A stretch of 64,000 bases of DNA. Origin: Amphibalanus amphitrite (taxonomy: Eukaryota > Arthropoda > Thecostraca > Balanomorpha > Balanidae). The stretch spans positions 868,001 through 932,000 of the forward strand of contig NW_024881569.1 in assembly GCF_019059575.1 (NCBI RefSeq). Reading direction: 5' to 3'. Both the position numbers and the translations under genes were made by a program. Shown here piece by piece: positions 34,070-45,360 of the stretch (positions are counted from its first letter, which is position 1; each line of letters begins with the position of its first letter). The notes under the pieces were generated by a model. That model was not told the origin of the DNA and made no database searches. It was given only the letters and a program-made list of their open reading frames with translations.

Positions 34070-34640
34070 TTGTGTGCGCGTTATCGCCCGGTGGTCCGAA
34101 GGCTGCACCTAGTTGAACTGGCCGACTTTGCCAGCAGCCGGACGGACCGCCGGCCGGGCTCGCTCGGCGCCGACCGAATGAGCAGGCGCACCACTCCAAT
34201 TAGTCCGACAGAGGTGTTCCCCTCGTTCGTCGGCGCCGGCATGAGGCACGAAAGGCCGGCGACAGGGCGCTAACTAGCTGCTGAGCGGCGCCGGCCGGCC
34301 GACTTCAAAGCGCGCCGGTATACGCTCTGGTTCCGGCGACGTCGCGGCGACGGGCGGAGGTATCAATAGCGGCCATCCACCGGTCGTGTCGTGTGTGTGT
34401 GGCAGTGTTTGGAAATGATGGCTCCAGAGTGAAGCTGGCGCTGAATGGAAATGTGACCTAGGAGCTGGGTCAATAAGATCCGGACGCAGTTGGACTAATA
34501 ACTAGTTGTGAAAACCATGAGCCGACGCCACCAAGGCCATCTATAGAGACGCCACGGACTTCAAAGAAAATCTTGGCTGTAACCTATCTATTGTAGAAGC
34601 AGAAAGATACAAACTAATAAGCATAAAGCCTGGCAGTTAA
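34070..34640 (+). promoter_or_regulatory. GC-rich island followed by a possible first exon
   Basis: CpG-rich DNA at 34070-34420 precedes a less GC-rich stretch that ends at a donor-like AAGTGAGT (34639-34646). No long reading frame starts between, so any exon here would be 5' UTR. This matches the idea of alternative first exons for a plus-strand gene whose coding exon starts at 63760, but no transcript evidence exists. Confidence 0.25.
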
Positions 34641-35330
34641 GTGAGTGGATGTTGTTACAACGCTTAGACGAGTTTCCGTCCACCGTGTATCACCTCGCAC
34701 GTGGATGGATGCCGCAATGGCCTGTCGCCCACCGGGCAGTCTCTCGTCCGGCAATTGGCGCGGATATTATCAAAAGTGGCGCACGTGTGACGATTCATAT
34801 TGCACATTGCGACGCACGTCCCTGGATCCGGCCGGCGTATCCGGTTTGGCAACGGGAGGGGGGGGGGTCGATAGGAGGGGGGCTCGGGGGATGAACGTCA
34901 AGGTGAACACTGAACGATGAGCACTCACTGCTACACGAAAGACATCTAACGCACGCCACCGAGGGGCTAGTACGTTTTAGGTCTTGTATTGATCTGTCAG
35001 TCTGTCAGGTATAGCTCCCTGGAACGAAAACCGATGGACTGAGATAACAAGCGTAACTAGAACCAGCTTTTCCTGCTAAATGGCTTCAAAAGTACATACC
35101 TAATTTTGGTAAAAAGTTCACGAAGAACATTTGGTGCGCGGGCGATTCTTTGTAGACGTGTGCTCCATGGAGGAGTGACGGAGAGAGTCAAGATGTTGCC
35201 GCCTGTCTCCTACCTTAAGAAAATTTAAGAAGGTGTTGTTGTTCCCACTCGTAAGTTGCTGGAGGACAGTTGAGGTCTGCCTTTAAAAAGTGATTGGAAA
35301 CATATTTTTGTGGTGATTGATCTTTATTAC
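34641..35330. other. no gene recognised
   Basis: Mixed composition, including a G run at 34856-34867. Nothing could be identified. Confidence 0.35.
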
Positions 35331-35369
35331 CAGTAAAACGCCTTTTGGGCGAAGAACGAGCGAGCGAGA

Positions 35370-36160
35370 TAGTGAGCCATGCACGTGCAGAAGGGCGAGA
35401 GGGTGCTTCCAACGGGCTTGCGCAAGGCACCCTTCAAACCGGTCGCTAGCGGTGTGCCAAATTTGAACGCAATCGGCCCAGCCGTTCCTGAGATCTGGAA
35501 GCGGCATTCTGCACGTGCGCACGTGCAAACGGGGTCCAAAATGACTTTTGCACGGCACCCTACTAACTGGTCCCCAACCGTGTACCAAATTTGAGCGCAA
35601 TCGGCTCAGCCGTTCTCGAGATCTGGAAACGCCCCCTGCACGTGCGCACGTGCAGTAGCACCCTAACCGCAACACATGGGAATGCATTGCCTGGTGGGTA
35701 CCTACCTGTATGCCAAGTTTCAGCGAAATCGCCCCAGTAATTACCGAGTTACTGAAATGGGAACCAATTTGGCACCTCTTATTGTTGTATTTTGCACGCG
35801 CACTGGGGGTGACCCACATGCATCGAGACTATCCTATTTTGGGTAGAAGGGATGCTGCTACCCTACAAAAATTACCGCAAGTCAATCGCCCAAGCGGCTG
35901 CTGAGATATGAACCTCTCAAAATCACTACTTTTGCAAAACAGCTTGAACACCCTTGACTTTTCACGTGGCACGTGCCACGACGGTCACTGAGATGTATCA
36001 AAAGTAGTCAATTACGGGGTAGAAGGGATGGGGCTACCCAACAAAAAAGACCGCAGGCCAATCGGTCCAGCGGTTGCTGAGATATAAGCCTCTCAAAAGC
36101 GTTACAGGCCGGGCCGGGCCGGGCCGGGCCGGGCCGGGCCGGGCCGGGCCGGGCCGCTCA
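35370..36160. repeat. tandem diverged repeat modules plus (GGGCC)n
   Basis: A module of about 130-150 bp recurs. Each copy has a CCAAATTTGAGCGCAATCGG-like segment, then GCCGTTC..GAGATCTGGAA, then GCACGTGCGCACGTGCA (about 35455-35535, 35583-35655). More diverged forms follow near 35715-35765, 35880-35930 and 36050-36100. A GGGCC pentamer array lies at about 36107-36156. The 178-codon minus frame at 35283-35819 simply reads through this and is not a gene. Confidence 0.65.
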
Positions 36161-36549
36161 TACTGAGATTTTTCCGTTATATTGAAAAGACTCACTTCGC
36201 TCGCTGCGCTCGCTCGCTCGTAATAAGACTATGACAGTGAACACCAACAGTCCAACACAAAGGACCCAACATGGCATCTGTTTCAACCTTGCTTCGATTT
36301 GCATGCCTACGCTTCTCGACGCTTCAACTTTTATGTCCAGAATCGCATTTTTTTTTTGCAGTGTGTAGCCTCATCGCTGAACCATTTGAGCCTTGCGCAA
36401 TCTCTAGTCAATAAAATGCCTATAGCTCCAGCGTTACCTAATCACAATGCACGTCCATTGAGCTGTACGTTCATGAAAAAAGGAATAAGACTGAGTCAGC
36501 TTACTGCATATGCGTATATAAATTGTCCCACCTGCCGCCCTAGTGCCCT

Positions 36550-37719
36550 TCAGGTGAGCTGGCTGACGATCCAGTCGATGTAGGACGACACCTTGGTGTA
36601 GAGCCCGGGGAACTCGGGGTTGCCGCAGCCGACGCCCGTAGAGACCACGCCCACCAGCTGGTAGGTGTCGTCCGCCAGACGCACCATCAGCGGGCCGCCC
36701 GAGTCGCCGCGGCACGCGTCGCGCGGCTCGCCGTCCCGGCTCTCGGCGCACACCTTGGTGCCCTGGAAGCCGCCCGGGAAGCGCGACTCGAACTGCGGCA
36801 CGCGCCGGTAGGCGGTCTCACAGACGGCCGGGTCGGCCACGCGCAGGGCCACCTCCTGCAGAATGTCCGAGGCGTTCCCACCAAACTCGAGCAGACCCCA
36901 GCCGGCCATCTCGACGTCTTGCCCGATGTGTTCAGCGCCAGCTGGTGGTAGACAGATGGGCGATACGTGCTCTGTCAGCTCCACAGGAGTCGCCAGCCGG
37001 ACCACGGCGAGGTCGTTCTGTGATCCCAGGTACTGCGGGTGGCGCACGACCCTGGAGACGTTCCGCACCTGATGTTCCACCTCAAACTGGAGGTTAAGGT
37101 CGTTGTCGCCGATGTGGGTGCCGACGCTACCCGCCTCCTCCGGTCGCAGGCAGTGGGCGGCCGTCAGCACGTGCCGGTCGGTGATGAGGGTGCCTCCGCA
37201 GAACCAGTTTCCCAGGCCGTCGTCCGTCCACCGGCCGAACAGCACCATCCATGGCCACTTGCCGAGCTGGGCGTCCACTCCACCCACAGCTTGGACGGCA
37301 ACGAATTCACCTTCGCCGCTCTCTCCGAGCGCCGCCTGGCGGCGCCTCCTGCCGCCCGTCGGCGGTCCCGGCAGCTGGCCACTTAGCTCAAAACTGGGCG
37401 GAGGACCAGTGCTGGGTCGGAAGAAAAACTCCTGGACCCGGGTGTGTCCGCAGGAGATCGGCAGCGGCGAGCGTGTGCCGGTGAGTCCACCGGTCCGGGC
37501 CACCGAACAGCACACCAGCGCTGTAGTGCCGATGAACCCGCAGGGCCGCGGCCGGAATCGCAGCACGTCGGCCCGCGTCTGGAACTGCGGGCAGCTAAGG
37601 ATGCTGATGCACTGCTGGTCGGACTGATGACATCGCGCGTCCTGCTGCGGGAAGGTGAGCGCCCCGCTGATGCTGGCTGCGAAGGCGAGCAGGGCCAGGT
37701 AGATCCACCAGAGAGACAT
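36550..37719 (-). CDS. clip-domain trypsin-like serine protease, paralog 1
   Basis: A secreted protease of 389 residues in one uninterrupted frame. Residues 1-20 are a signal peptide. A clip domain follows, with six cysteines at C30, C37, C43, C60, C70 and C71; C90 (PISCGH) probably ties the light chain to the protease domain. The S1 domain starts near A144 (AVGG). The catalytic triad is complete: H189 in TAAHC, D236 in NDLAVV and S340 in GDSGGP. D334 six residues before the serine predicts trypsin-like cleavage after Arg or Lys. Clip proteases act in haemolymph cascades (melanisation, Toll activation) or cuticle work; the role here is inferred from the family. Oddities: no introns, no Arg/Lys just before AVGG (Q143 instead), and a proline-rich linker with four arginines (about 124-127). 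A Harbinger transposon lies about 160 bp upstream. Confidence 0.93.
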   Translation of the reverse strand: MSLWWIYLALLAFAASISGALTFPQQDARCHQSDQQCISILSCPQFQTRADVLRFRPRPCGFIGTTALVCCSVARTGGLTGTRSPLPISCGHTRVQEFFFRPSTGPPPSFELSGQLPGPPTGGRRRRQAALGESGEGEFVAVQAVGGVDAQLGKWPWMVLFGRWTDDGLGNWFCGGTLITDRHVLTAAHCLRPEEAGSVGTHIGDNDLNLQFEVEHQVRNVSRVVRHPQYLGSQNDLAVVRLATPVELTEHVSPICLPPAGAEHIGQDVEMAGWGLLEFGGNASDILQEVALRVADPAVCETAYRRVPQFESRFPGGFQGTKVCAESRDGEPRDACRGDSGGPLMVRLADDTYQLVGVVSTGVGCGNPEFPGLYTKVSSYIDWIVSQLT

Positions 37720-37878
37720 GGCGGGAATCCGCGCGGTATGACAACCACCGACCGACTAGCGAGGCTTGCTGATACTAATCTATTCACCGGCCAGGCGGGA
37801 AAAATGGCTGCGCGTCATCTACAAACCGGTTCGCATGAGGCCGTCTCTGCAAACGCCACAGAGAACTCGTCAGCTCAG
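37720..37878 (-). promoter_or_regulatory. 5' flank of protease paralog 1, with degraded core promoter
   Basis: Aligned with paralog 3, the TATA position reads AATAGATTAG and the initiator AGTCGGTC, so both are off consensus. The palindrome AACCGGTT, which matches the Grainy head consensus, is kept at 37824-37831. At 37876-37878 the flank is cut by the Harbinger element, which separates it from further upstream sequence that resumes at 46143. Confidence 0.55.
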
Positions 37879-38301
37879 GGCCCAGTTTCACCAAGTGGGG
37901 TAATTTCGGCATGGGGTAGATTTCCATTCTACCCCATGGGATAGAATCCAGTTTCACCAGCTCAAACTACCCCAATGGGGTAGTTTCGGCGTCTCTTGTG
38001 AATGTTTGCTAAGCAAGCAGCATCAGCGAAACAGCGGAACGTTTTGATTGGTCGAGATTCCGCTGTTGCATTGGGTATGCTTCGTAGAATACAATGTTTA
38101 TTTTCTTCTTTTGTTTGTGGGCCTAGACAATACAGTGCACAGGTTTCTCATCAAAGGTGAGGCGTTATTCGTGTAATATGTAAATATTTGGATTGTTCTT
38201 GTTAATTATAACCTTAAGTTTTATCTTAGTAGTGGTTATTTTGAAGCTTTTTTATACGGTCTTTCTTGATTTTAATTGATTGGGTCTCCAGCCAGACCGA
38301 A

Positions 38302-38382
38302 ATGCCTGCCTGTGGAGGAGCTCGCCAACGAAGAGAGGAAAACAAGCTGGAACTTTTCCGGTTCCTAGCTCAGAATAAGTCG
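38302..38382 (+). CDS. candidate first exon of a second Harbinger protein
   Basis: ATG at 38302 opens a frame of 27 codons (MPACGGARQRREENKLELF and on) that runs into a strong donor, TCG followed by GTAAGT at 38383. Autonomous Harbingers normally carry a Myb/SANT-like DNA-binding protein next to the transposase. The sequence is too short to show that domain, and the next exon was not found. Assignment rests on position and splice consensus. Confidence 0.3.
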
Positions 38383-39264
38383 GTAAGTAGGTACCAATAT
38401 TGTAAAAAAGCTTTCTGTATTTTTTTCAATTGAGCTGAGGGACCCAAACCTAGATTGGTGTTTGATTCATCTGTGATTGAATCGATTGGATTGAAAAAAT
38501 TTAAGTGAACGAATATAGTTCATTATCAACAAATATTAACAATACTGCCATTACACGACAACAAAAAGAACACAACAAATACAATACTATCCCTGATATT
38601 TTGTATATTTTATTTTTTAATTGAATCAAAAAAGAATCTTTCAAAAAAAAATTGGCTGAATCAAACATGAATCATTCCTTTTATTGTTTTTTGATTCTCT
38701 GAATCAAAAGGAAGCGATTCACCAAATTTGTTGAAGGAATCAAACGGTGATTGAATCAAACAAAAATCAAATGAAGCAATGATTGAATTGATCCAAAAAA
38801 GGTGAATCAAAAACCAGTCTGGACCCAAATAACTGAACACATGACTATGCAAATAACGAAGCATAAAGCAAATTTAGATTAGACAGTTAGTGGGGAATTG
38901 TGCAATTTTCACAAAGCTCTGGCCAGTGCAACTGTAACTACATTATCTTTAAACTGTATCCCCTAGTGGGGTAAAGCGGGGTTGCTAAGAAATGTCCCAA
39001 GCCTGCATGTAATTGGCCATAGCGCCCATAGGGATCTCCAAGTAAATGACAAATAGAAAGGTCCATGTATTAGCTCTAACTTTCCTTTGATGACTTGTCA
39101 TTGTCTGGTATAAAGTGGTGAAATTTGACCATGATTTTAAAAAATTGTAGGGCAAAGTGAACCACTGTCCACTGTTGGTCCACTTTGCCCCATTTAACCA
39201 GAATAATGGTTGCCCTCCTAAATCACTGTATCTACATTGTTCTGAGGCTCGTAAACTATTAAGT

Positions 39265-39329
39265 GAAAATATTGACAGTGAGTCAATATTTTCATGCTGA
39301 AAAATATTGACTCACTGTCAATATTTTCC
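39265..39329. repeat. AT-rich hairpin inside the Harbinger
   Basis: GAAAATATTGACAGTGAGTC and its complement form a stem of about 28 bp around a short loop. It may be a small fold-back insertion. Confidence 0.7.
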
Positions 39330-39990
39330 AGCAAATATAAAATATTGACAGTTAAATAGGCACTTCCAGCATTACAGTAATTAACATATGGTCAACTAAA
39401 TCCTTTTTCAAATTTTTGCTTGACCACACATTGCTTAGATTATAGAACATGCGATAAATCATGATTGCTTACAGCAATTACAACCCAATTACAGCCATAC
39501 AAATGCATGTCCAGAGCACAGACATTCATGAAGATAATGGCATATACCTATATGGTAATTATGATGACATTTTTATAACACTCAAATTAGCAGGAAAATT
39601 AGAAAAACATTTATGCTCAATAGCGAAGGAACTCGCCCGGATCAGGCTGCCGCTGATCCGGGAAGTGCGTGGATGGGAAACACTTCTAATGGCTATCTAA
39701 AAGAATGGACGGCGCTTCTAATGCGTACAACAGGGTGGGTGGTTCGCTTTGCCCCAGTGGTTCGCTTTTCCATATCAGCGTAACAGATATGGAAAGGTGG
39801 AGTGAACCTCTGACAATGTGACCCGTGGCGTCACTGGGGTCACAAGCGGTTAATCGACGTTTTCGCCAAACAACTTATACCAGATTGAGCAATGAGCAAC
39901 AGAGCCGGGAGAGACTTAATGTCTTCGCAATGACCTACGACGAACTAGTGTCTTCTCAGTTATTTATAATACTATCCTCGATGATATAGC

Positions 39991-42215
39991 TTACATCACG
40001 GTGCGAACTGAGTCGGCGACCCTGTGGAACCGGAGGCCATGTTTCAGGCACCACCACCGCATCTTCAACTGGCCGAAGGCCTGCTCGACGCAAACTCGAG
40101 TCCTGCAGTGGGCCTTGTTGTACCTGCAACAGAAATGAAGCATTTTATAAATACATCCCAACGAGCAAGTAGCAGAGGCGTGACGCATCACATTTCATTG
40201 ATAAGCTAGAATGTGGTCATGCTTCCGGTGCTCGACAATACGGTAATTGTTAGTGGGTCAAGGGGCGCCTGGCGGGTGTGCGTGGGGGGGGGGGGACAGT
40301 TATTCAGATTTTATGCAGACAACACTCTTTGTGGTGCATGTTTTTTCTCCAACGACTCTTGGTTGTCTCGCGCAATGACTGTATAATGGCGGAAACACTA
40401 GTGCTATCTACATTTCTACGCATACGGTAACAACGAACAGTGTTTATATCGAGGTTCATTTACGTTAAATCGATATTAATAATACCTCAATATCAACATT
40501 AATTGGCGACATGGTACATGATATGAAACGTGGAATCGTGCCAGCATAGCAAACACTTGCCTCTCCTCCGCTGCAGTCCCGGGATGGTTGATGGGAGTCA
40601 GCAAGTAACGCCGACTCGGATAGGCACTGTCCCCGAGCAGAACGCCTCCACCAACCGGCACCAGAGAGTCGGTCTCCAACCTGAAATATAAGTAATTGAA
40701 GGCGATTGTCACAAACTTTACTTGCAAGCTTATCTATCTACTCTTTTAGCTCGGTGATATGGTCACTAGAGGCCAGTTCACGTCCCTATGGGATCCGCGG
40801 ATTTCGCTATACACGCACAAAACTGCCGAGGGTGGCCAAAATACCTAACCCAAAGCGAAGGTTAAGCAGTGCACGCCTCGTGAAAAATGTGCACGCCTGT
40901 GCACGCCTGTTGAAACCAAATTAACTGTTTGTTTTTGAATATATTTGATTTGTACTATTTGGTTTATTATTTACATCATTATCCTAACTTGCATGACTCT
41001 AATATAGTAGTGAAGCTGACGTGTTTCAATAATACACTTAGTTCATATTGGCTTACTTTTCAACAAGTCCAGAGGTCGCCAGCACCCTTGAGTCGTGTTG
41101 GCGACCTCCAGCATGGGCGCTCACGCACAGGAAGCGGCCATCTGCGCCAGCCACGGCCATGACATTTAGTGACGTCCTCTGGTGCCGGTTGATGTAGGCG
41201 TTCTCCACGTCAGTGGGGACCCGCAGGTCGATGTGGCAGCCATCGATGCAGCCTGTAGATCACACACCACACATGCACATACAGTTATCTCAATTATCTA
41301 TTATTTATCTATTAGTTTTCTCAATCCATTACAATACTGTATGTTAGGACAATCAGCTACATAAAACCATGGAGCTTCTTTCCTTGCTGGCTTTGTTGAA
41401 ATATGCAATGGTTTTATGTTAGTTTTTGTTGGCTTCAACATCTTTACAATGAAAGCATGCACAGCATGTTCTTTGACAAAAACTTAACACTAAATCTCAT
41501 TTATCTGAATCCAGCACTGGGACATGGCACCTTCCTTTTAAAACGCTGTGCTCCTGTTAACACTGCGGACTTACCAATGACATTTGGCAGCCCTGCTTTC
41601 CCATGGAACTGTGCCTGGAGGGCACGGGTCGCCTCATGAGTGTTGGGGAAAGCTATAAGTCCCATCAACCGATTCACAATCGCTTCCACGGCCCTGTGCA
41701 CTGCGCGGTACACCGTGGCTTTGCTTGGGCCGTGCGCATCACCCACTACGTGGTAGAAACTTCCTGTTGCCAGGAAGCTGAAAAAGACGGATGGGTTCCA
41801 ATAGGATCAGTACCTAATGAAAAATTACCTTGCTCACAAGGCCATTTCCTACATAAGTTACATAATGTCCTTAGTCTCATGTCCTGAGATTTATTTTGCA
41901 ACTGCATAATCAAGGCCATGGCTGAACTTGTTGAGAAAGCACAATATACCCTCAGATGCATGTTGGCACAAATTCTGTGTTTACTGTTGTCTTAACAAAA
42001 GTTGTCACTAGCACACATTCCATCACTTGCCATCTGGCAGCCACTATCACCTTAAGTGTTAAAAAGCAGGACAATGCTATTGCACCCACCGTAGTGTCAG
42101 GAGTAGTTGTTGTTTGGGAGTGAGGGCGTGATTTCTATCGGTGTCGTGCGCCAGGTCGTCACCGATGAAGTGGAGGATTTTCTCCACTACAGCTCGCTCC
42201 AGACGAAATCTCTCC
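39991..42215 (-). CDS. PIF/Harbinger DDE transposase, exons joined by intron borders
   Basis: Five minus-strand exons have compatible phases: 42090-42215, 41575-41777, 41057-41252, 40561-40680 and 39995-40123 (or to the TAA at 39991). They read in order: ERFRLERAVVEKIL, LRFLATGSFYHVVGD, CIDGCHIDLRVPT (first catalytic Asp), LLGDSAYPSRRYLLTP (second Asp) and RVCVEQAFGQLKMRWW (catalytic Glu). These are the DDE motifs of the Harbinger family. Introns start GT, except the one after 40561, which starts GC (AGAG then GCAAGT). No internal stop was found, so the gene may still be functional. A 34-nt exon at 43886-43919 (ATG at 43919, donor GTAAGT) probably holds the start, but its phase does not fit the next exon, so one exon is unaccounted for. 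The 3' end after RTVM is also uncertain. Confidence 0.8.
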
Positions 42216-43180
42216 CTGAAATTGATGACAGATTTTGAACAGCTCCATTGTTGCTATCAGGGCTCCTTATTGTAATAGCAACCTGAAATGCCGTCAATAA
42301 TCTATGGCAGCTACAGGCATTCGCTCCAAGAGGACACTTTAAATAACTTCTTTCCAGAAATTCAGATTAGGTACAAGCTTACATTTCTGCAAGATCATGA
42401 TATCTGTTATCAGTACAGTTCAAATATGAACTATCAATAATTTCAGGACCTATTAACCACTGTTGGCAGGGTCCTGCCACCTTTTACTATCTTCACCTCA
42501 GACAATCATTACACTTATGAATTATGATGTGTAGTAGCAAACAACAAAAAAAGCATGCAATCACATAGTGGCGGCAGAACACATTTAATTAGGAGGGGGG
42601 GGGACTGCTAACTTTTGGTGCCATTCTTACAATGCAACGCCCATAGGGCTTATGTTAAAATGCCAAAATCAAAGGGGGCACGGTGCCCCCGCCCCCATTC
42701 CGCCGCCTATGCAATCACATACAATTTACAAAGGTATCAGTGACAGTTCATGTGTAAATGAAATCCAAATGGTAGGCCTAGGCTGGTAGGTTGGTAGGCT
42801 GTAGGCATGTCAATGTATGTTATAGGCTGGTAGGCTGTAGTTTGGTAGGCAGGTCAAGTTAGATTGTTTTTTATCTTCCTCGGACCATTTGGACTTCATC
42901 TACACATTCACCGCAGTCAAACATGCACAAGAACATCACTGAAGAATACTTAGCTTTAGGAAGTCATGGGAGATCATTTCATGTGTGTAAGATTTAGTCA
43001 CTCATTCTGTGATAATCCCCCAACTTTCCTCATATTGCAACAGAACAACTTCAACCAAATCAGACTGTATTATATATGCAACAACTCCCGGCATTCCAAT
43101 TTGAACAGTTTGTTAAGGTACATAACTTAACTATAGCACCATAAAATGCATCAAAAGCATTTGATTTATAATTGTATTCT

Positions 43181-43271
43181 TCACTAACATTTCAGTGACA
43201 TACTGATACATTCTAAACTAAATACTTCACTAACATTTCAGTGACATACTGATACATTCTAAACTAAATAA
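43181..43271. repeat. 46-bp tandem duplication
   Basis: The unit CTTCACTAACATTTCAGTGA (continuing to CTAAATA) occurs twice in tandem at about 43180-43226 and 43226-43271, inside the Harbinger intron. It is a small recent duplication. Confidence 0.8.
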
Positions 43272-43885
43272 TATAAAACCTACGACATGGTGGTAAGATC
43301 AGTATTAAACATGAAAGACACCCTGCGTCAGCCACCCATGTCTAAAAGCATTTCAGGAATTTGTACGAAAAAACCATAAGCATTTAGTATGCGCCATGCC
43401 CGATGCCACCGGATAATGAGCACGATGATCCAAAGTTCGAGCATTTGAGCATATTGACTGCTTGATACCACTTGCTCGGATGATATATTGAATCAAACAT
43501 AGTTCATTCGAAGTGTTTAAACTGCACCGGGCATATTAATGCAAGCTGAGGCTCCGTAACTTCGGATTCGAATAGATCAAATGGCGACCAAACGAAACAG
43601 CCACGGCACTGGCCACTAGAATGAGCTTGAGTCTGACGTCTGTCTTATTTACATTTCAAGGTTTTAATAATCATCATCTAGTAGCCAAGGTCACTTTAAA
43701 GGAAAACCTTCAGTAGGTGAAAAGGCATTTTACTTTCAATTAAGAGCGACATCTACATAAAGTGGTTGGTACCTGGCCTATCGTAGGTGGCGCAAGCTTC
43801 GTACATAGGTGGCGTGGCGTAGGTACATTCATGCAAGAAAATTAGTGAAAATTTGCAGTATGCGGCAATATACTGAAATACTTAC

Positions 43886-43919
43886 CTGAACTTAGTGGGT
43901 GAAAGGTCTTCGTCGCCAT
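43886..43919 (-). CDS. probable first coding exon of the Harbinger transposase
   Basis: On the minus strand, ATG at 43919 gives MATKTFHPLSS and meets a perfect donor (TTCAG then GTAAGT). It lies upstream of the transposase exons and inside the transposon. It ends with one extra base, while the next recognised exon needs two, so an undetected exon must lie between or this exon is not used. Confidence 0.4.
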
Positions 43920-44359
43920 TTATTCTTGGTCGCACCACACGATTCATCACGAAACGTATCGCTCATCACAGATTACCCCACGAATGTCAGCCGTAATTTT
44001 GGTCGGATATTTGGGGTAGAACCCAAGGGCGGATCTAGGGGGTCGTTTTGGGGGGGGTCACCAGTCGGCCGACATACCAGGTCTGGTGAATGAATTCTGA
44101 CGACCGGGGGGGGGGGGGGGGTAGGGAGCGAGTATGTCGAGATCAAAAAATGACATTTGATCTTCGTCGTTTATAAGATGAAGTTTTATCGTAAGTCACT
44201 CGGCTCAGTAGTTTTAGTTAGTGAAACCCACCTATATAGGAGCGTCGCCACGGAATTTTTACTGGGGGGGGGGGGGGAGGCGGGTCGACCGACTTAAAAA
44301 CCCAGAAGTAGATATAGTTACCTCACTTTTAGCCTAATGCATTAGTAAATAGTAGCATA

Positions 44360-44850
44360 CAGTCACGATCTCTCTTATTGACCTGTGTATGAATCGGCGG
44401 CGCGAAGCGCCGCAAAAATTTGCAAAAAAAAAGTTGTCAAAACACAGCTCTAAAACACAAATATTACAACCTTTTTAGCATGCTAGTACAAGCCGGAGTT
44501 CCTTCACAGTACACATATGAATTCCGATTCAATTTGACACGGTTGGTGTTATTACAGTCACTGTTATTTCTCTCTTATTGATTGGTGTATAAATCGGCGG
44601 CGCGAAGCGCCGAGAAAATTTGCAAAAGAATGTGTCGAAACACAGCTCCGAAACACAAATTTTACCACCCTTTTAGCATTGCAGTACAAGCCGGAGTTCC
44701 TTTACAGCACACATATGAATTCTGATTCAATTTGACACGGTTGGTTTATGTAATTACAGTCAAGATTTCGTATTGACCTGTACGTATGTACATAAATCGG
44801 CGGCGCGAAGCGCCGCGAAAAATTTGCAAAAACATTTGTCAAAACACAGA
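44360..44850. repeat. three tandem ~198-bp units
   Basis: Units start near 44371, 44570 and 44765. Each has AATCGGCGGCGCGAAGCGCC, a fold-back core, then a CAAGCCGGAGTTCCTT segment and CAATTTGACACGGTTGG. They lie inside the hAT-like element and have diverged by about a tenth by eye. Confidence 0.75.
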
Positions 44851-45360
44851 GGGGGCCTCCTCTCTACAGAGGACCACCGATCTCTACTGCGGGCCTCCTC
44901 TTTTCACAGGGCCTCTTAACTACAGAAGCTACAGGGCCTCCTCTCTACAGAGGGCTTCCTCTCTACTGAGGGTCTCTCCCTTTAAGAGGGCCTCCTTTAC
45001 AGAGGGCCTCCTCTCTTCAAAGAGCCAGAGGACCTCATCTCTGCAAAGGGCCTCCTCTCTTCAGAGGGCCTCTTCTCTACAGAGGGCCTCCTTTCTTCAG
45101 AGGGCCTCTTCTCTACAGCGGGTCTCCACTCTTCAGAGGGCCTTCTGCATTCAGGCGGTCTCCTTTCCACAGAGGGCCTCCTCTCTACACAGGGCCTCCT
45201 CTCTACATAGAGCCTTCTCTCTACAGCAGGTCTCCTCTCTACAGAGGGCCTCCTCTTTAAAGGGGTCTCCTCTCTACAGGGGGCCTCCTCTCTACTGAGG
45301 GCCTCCTTTCTACAGAGGACCTCCTCTACAGAGGGCCTCCTACCTACTGAGGAGTCAGAG
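44850..45360. repeat. CTCTCTACAGAGGGCCTC minisatellite
   Basis: About 25 imperfect copies of an 18-20-bp unit. As the unit is often a multiple of 3 nt, a 170-codon plus frame (44786-45298) stays open and reads a repeated SSLQRA motif. This is best seen as a by-product of the repeat and not as a gene. Confidence 0.85.

Noticed and set aside
35283..35819. 178-codon minus frame
   Set aside because: It reads through a tandem repeat and repeats its own segments.
44786..45298. 170-codon frame with a repeated SSLQRA motif
   Set aside because: It reads a minisatellite inside a transposon; no start context, signal or conserved domain.
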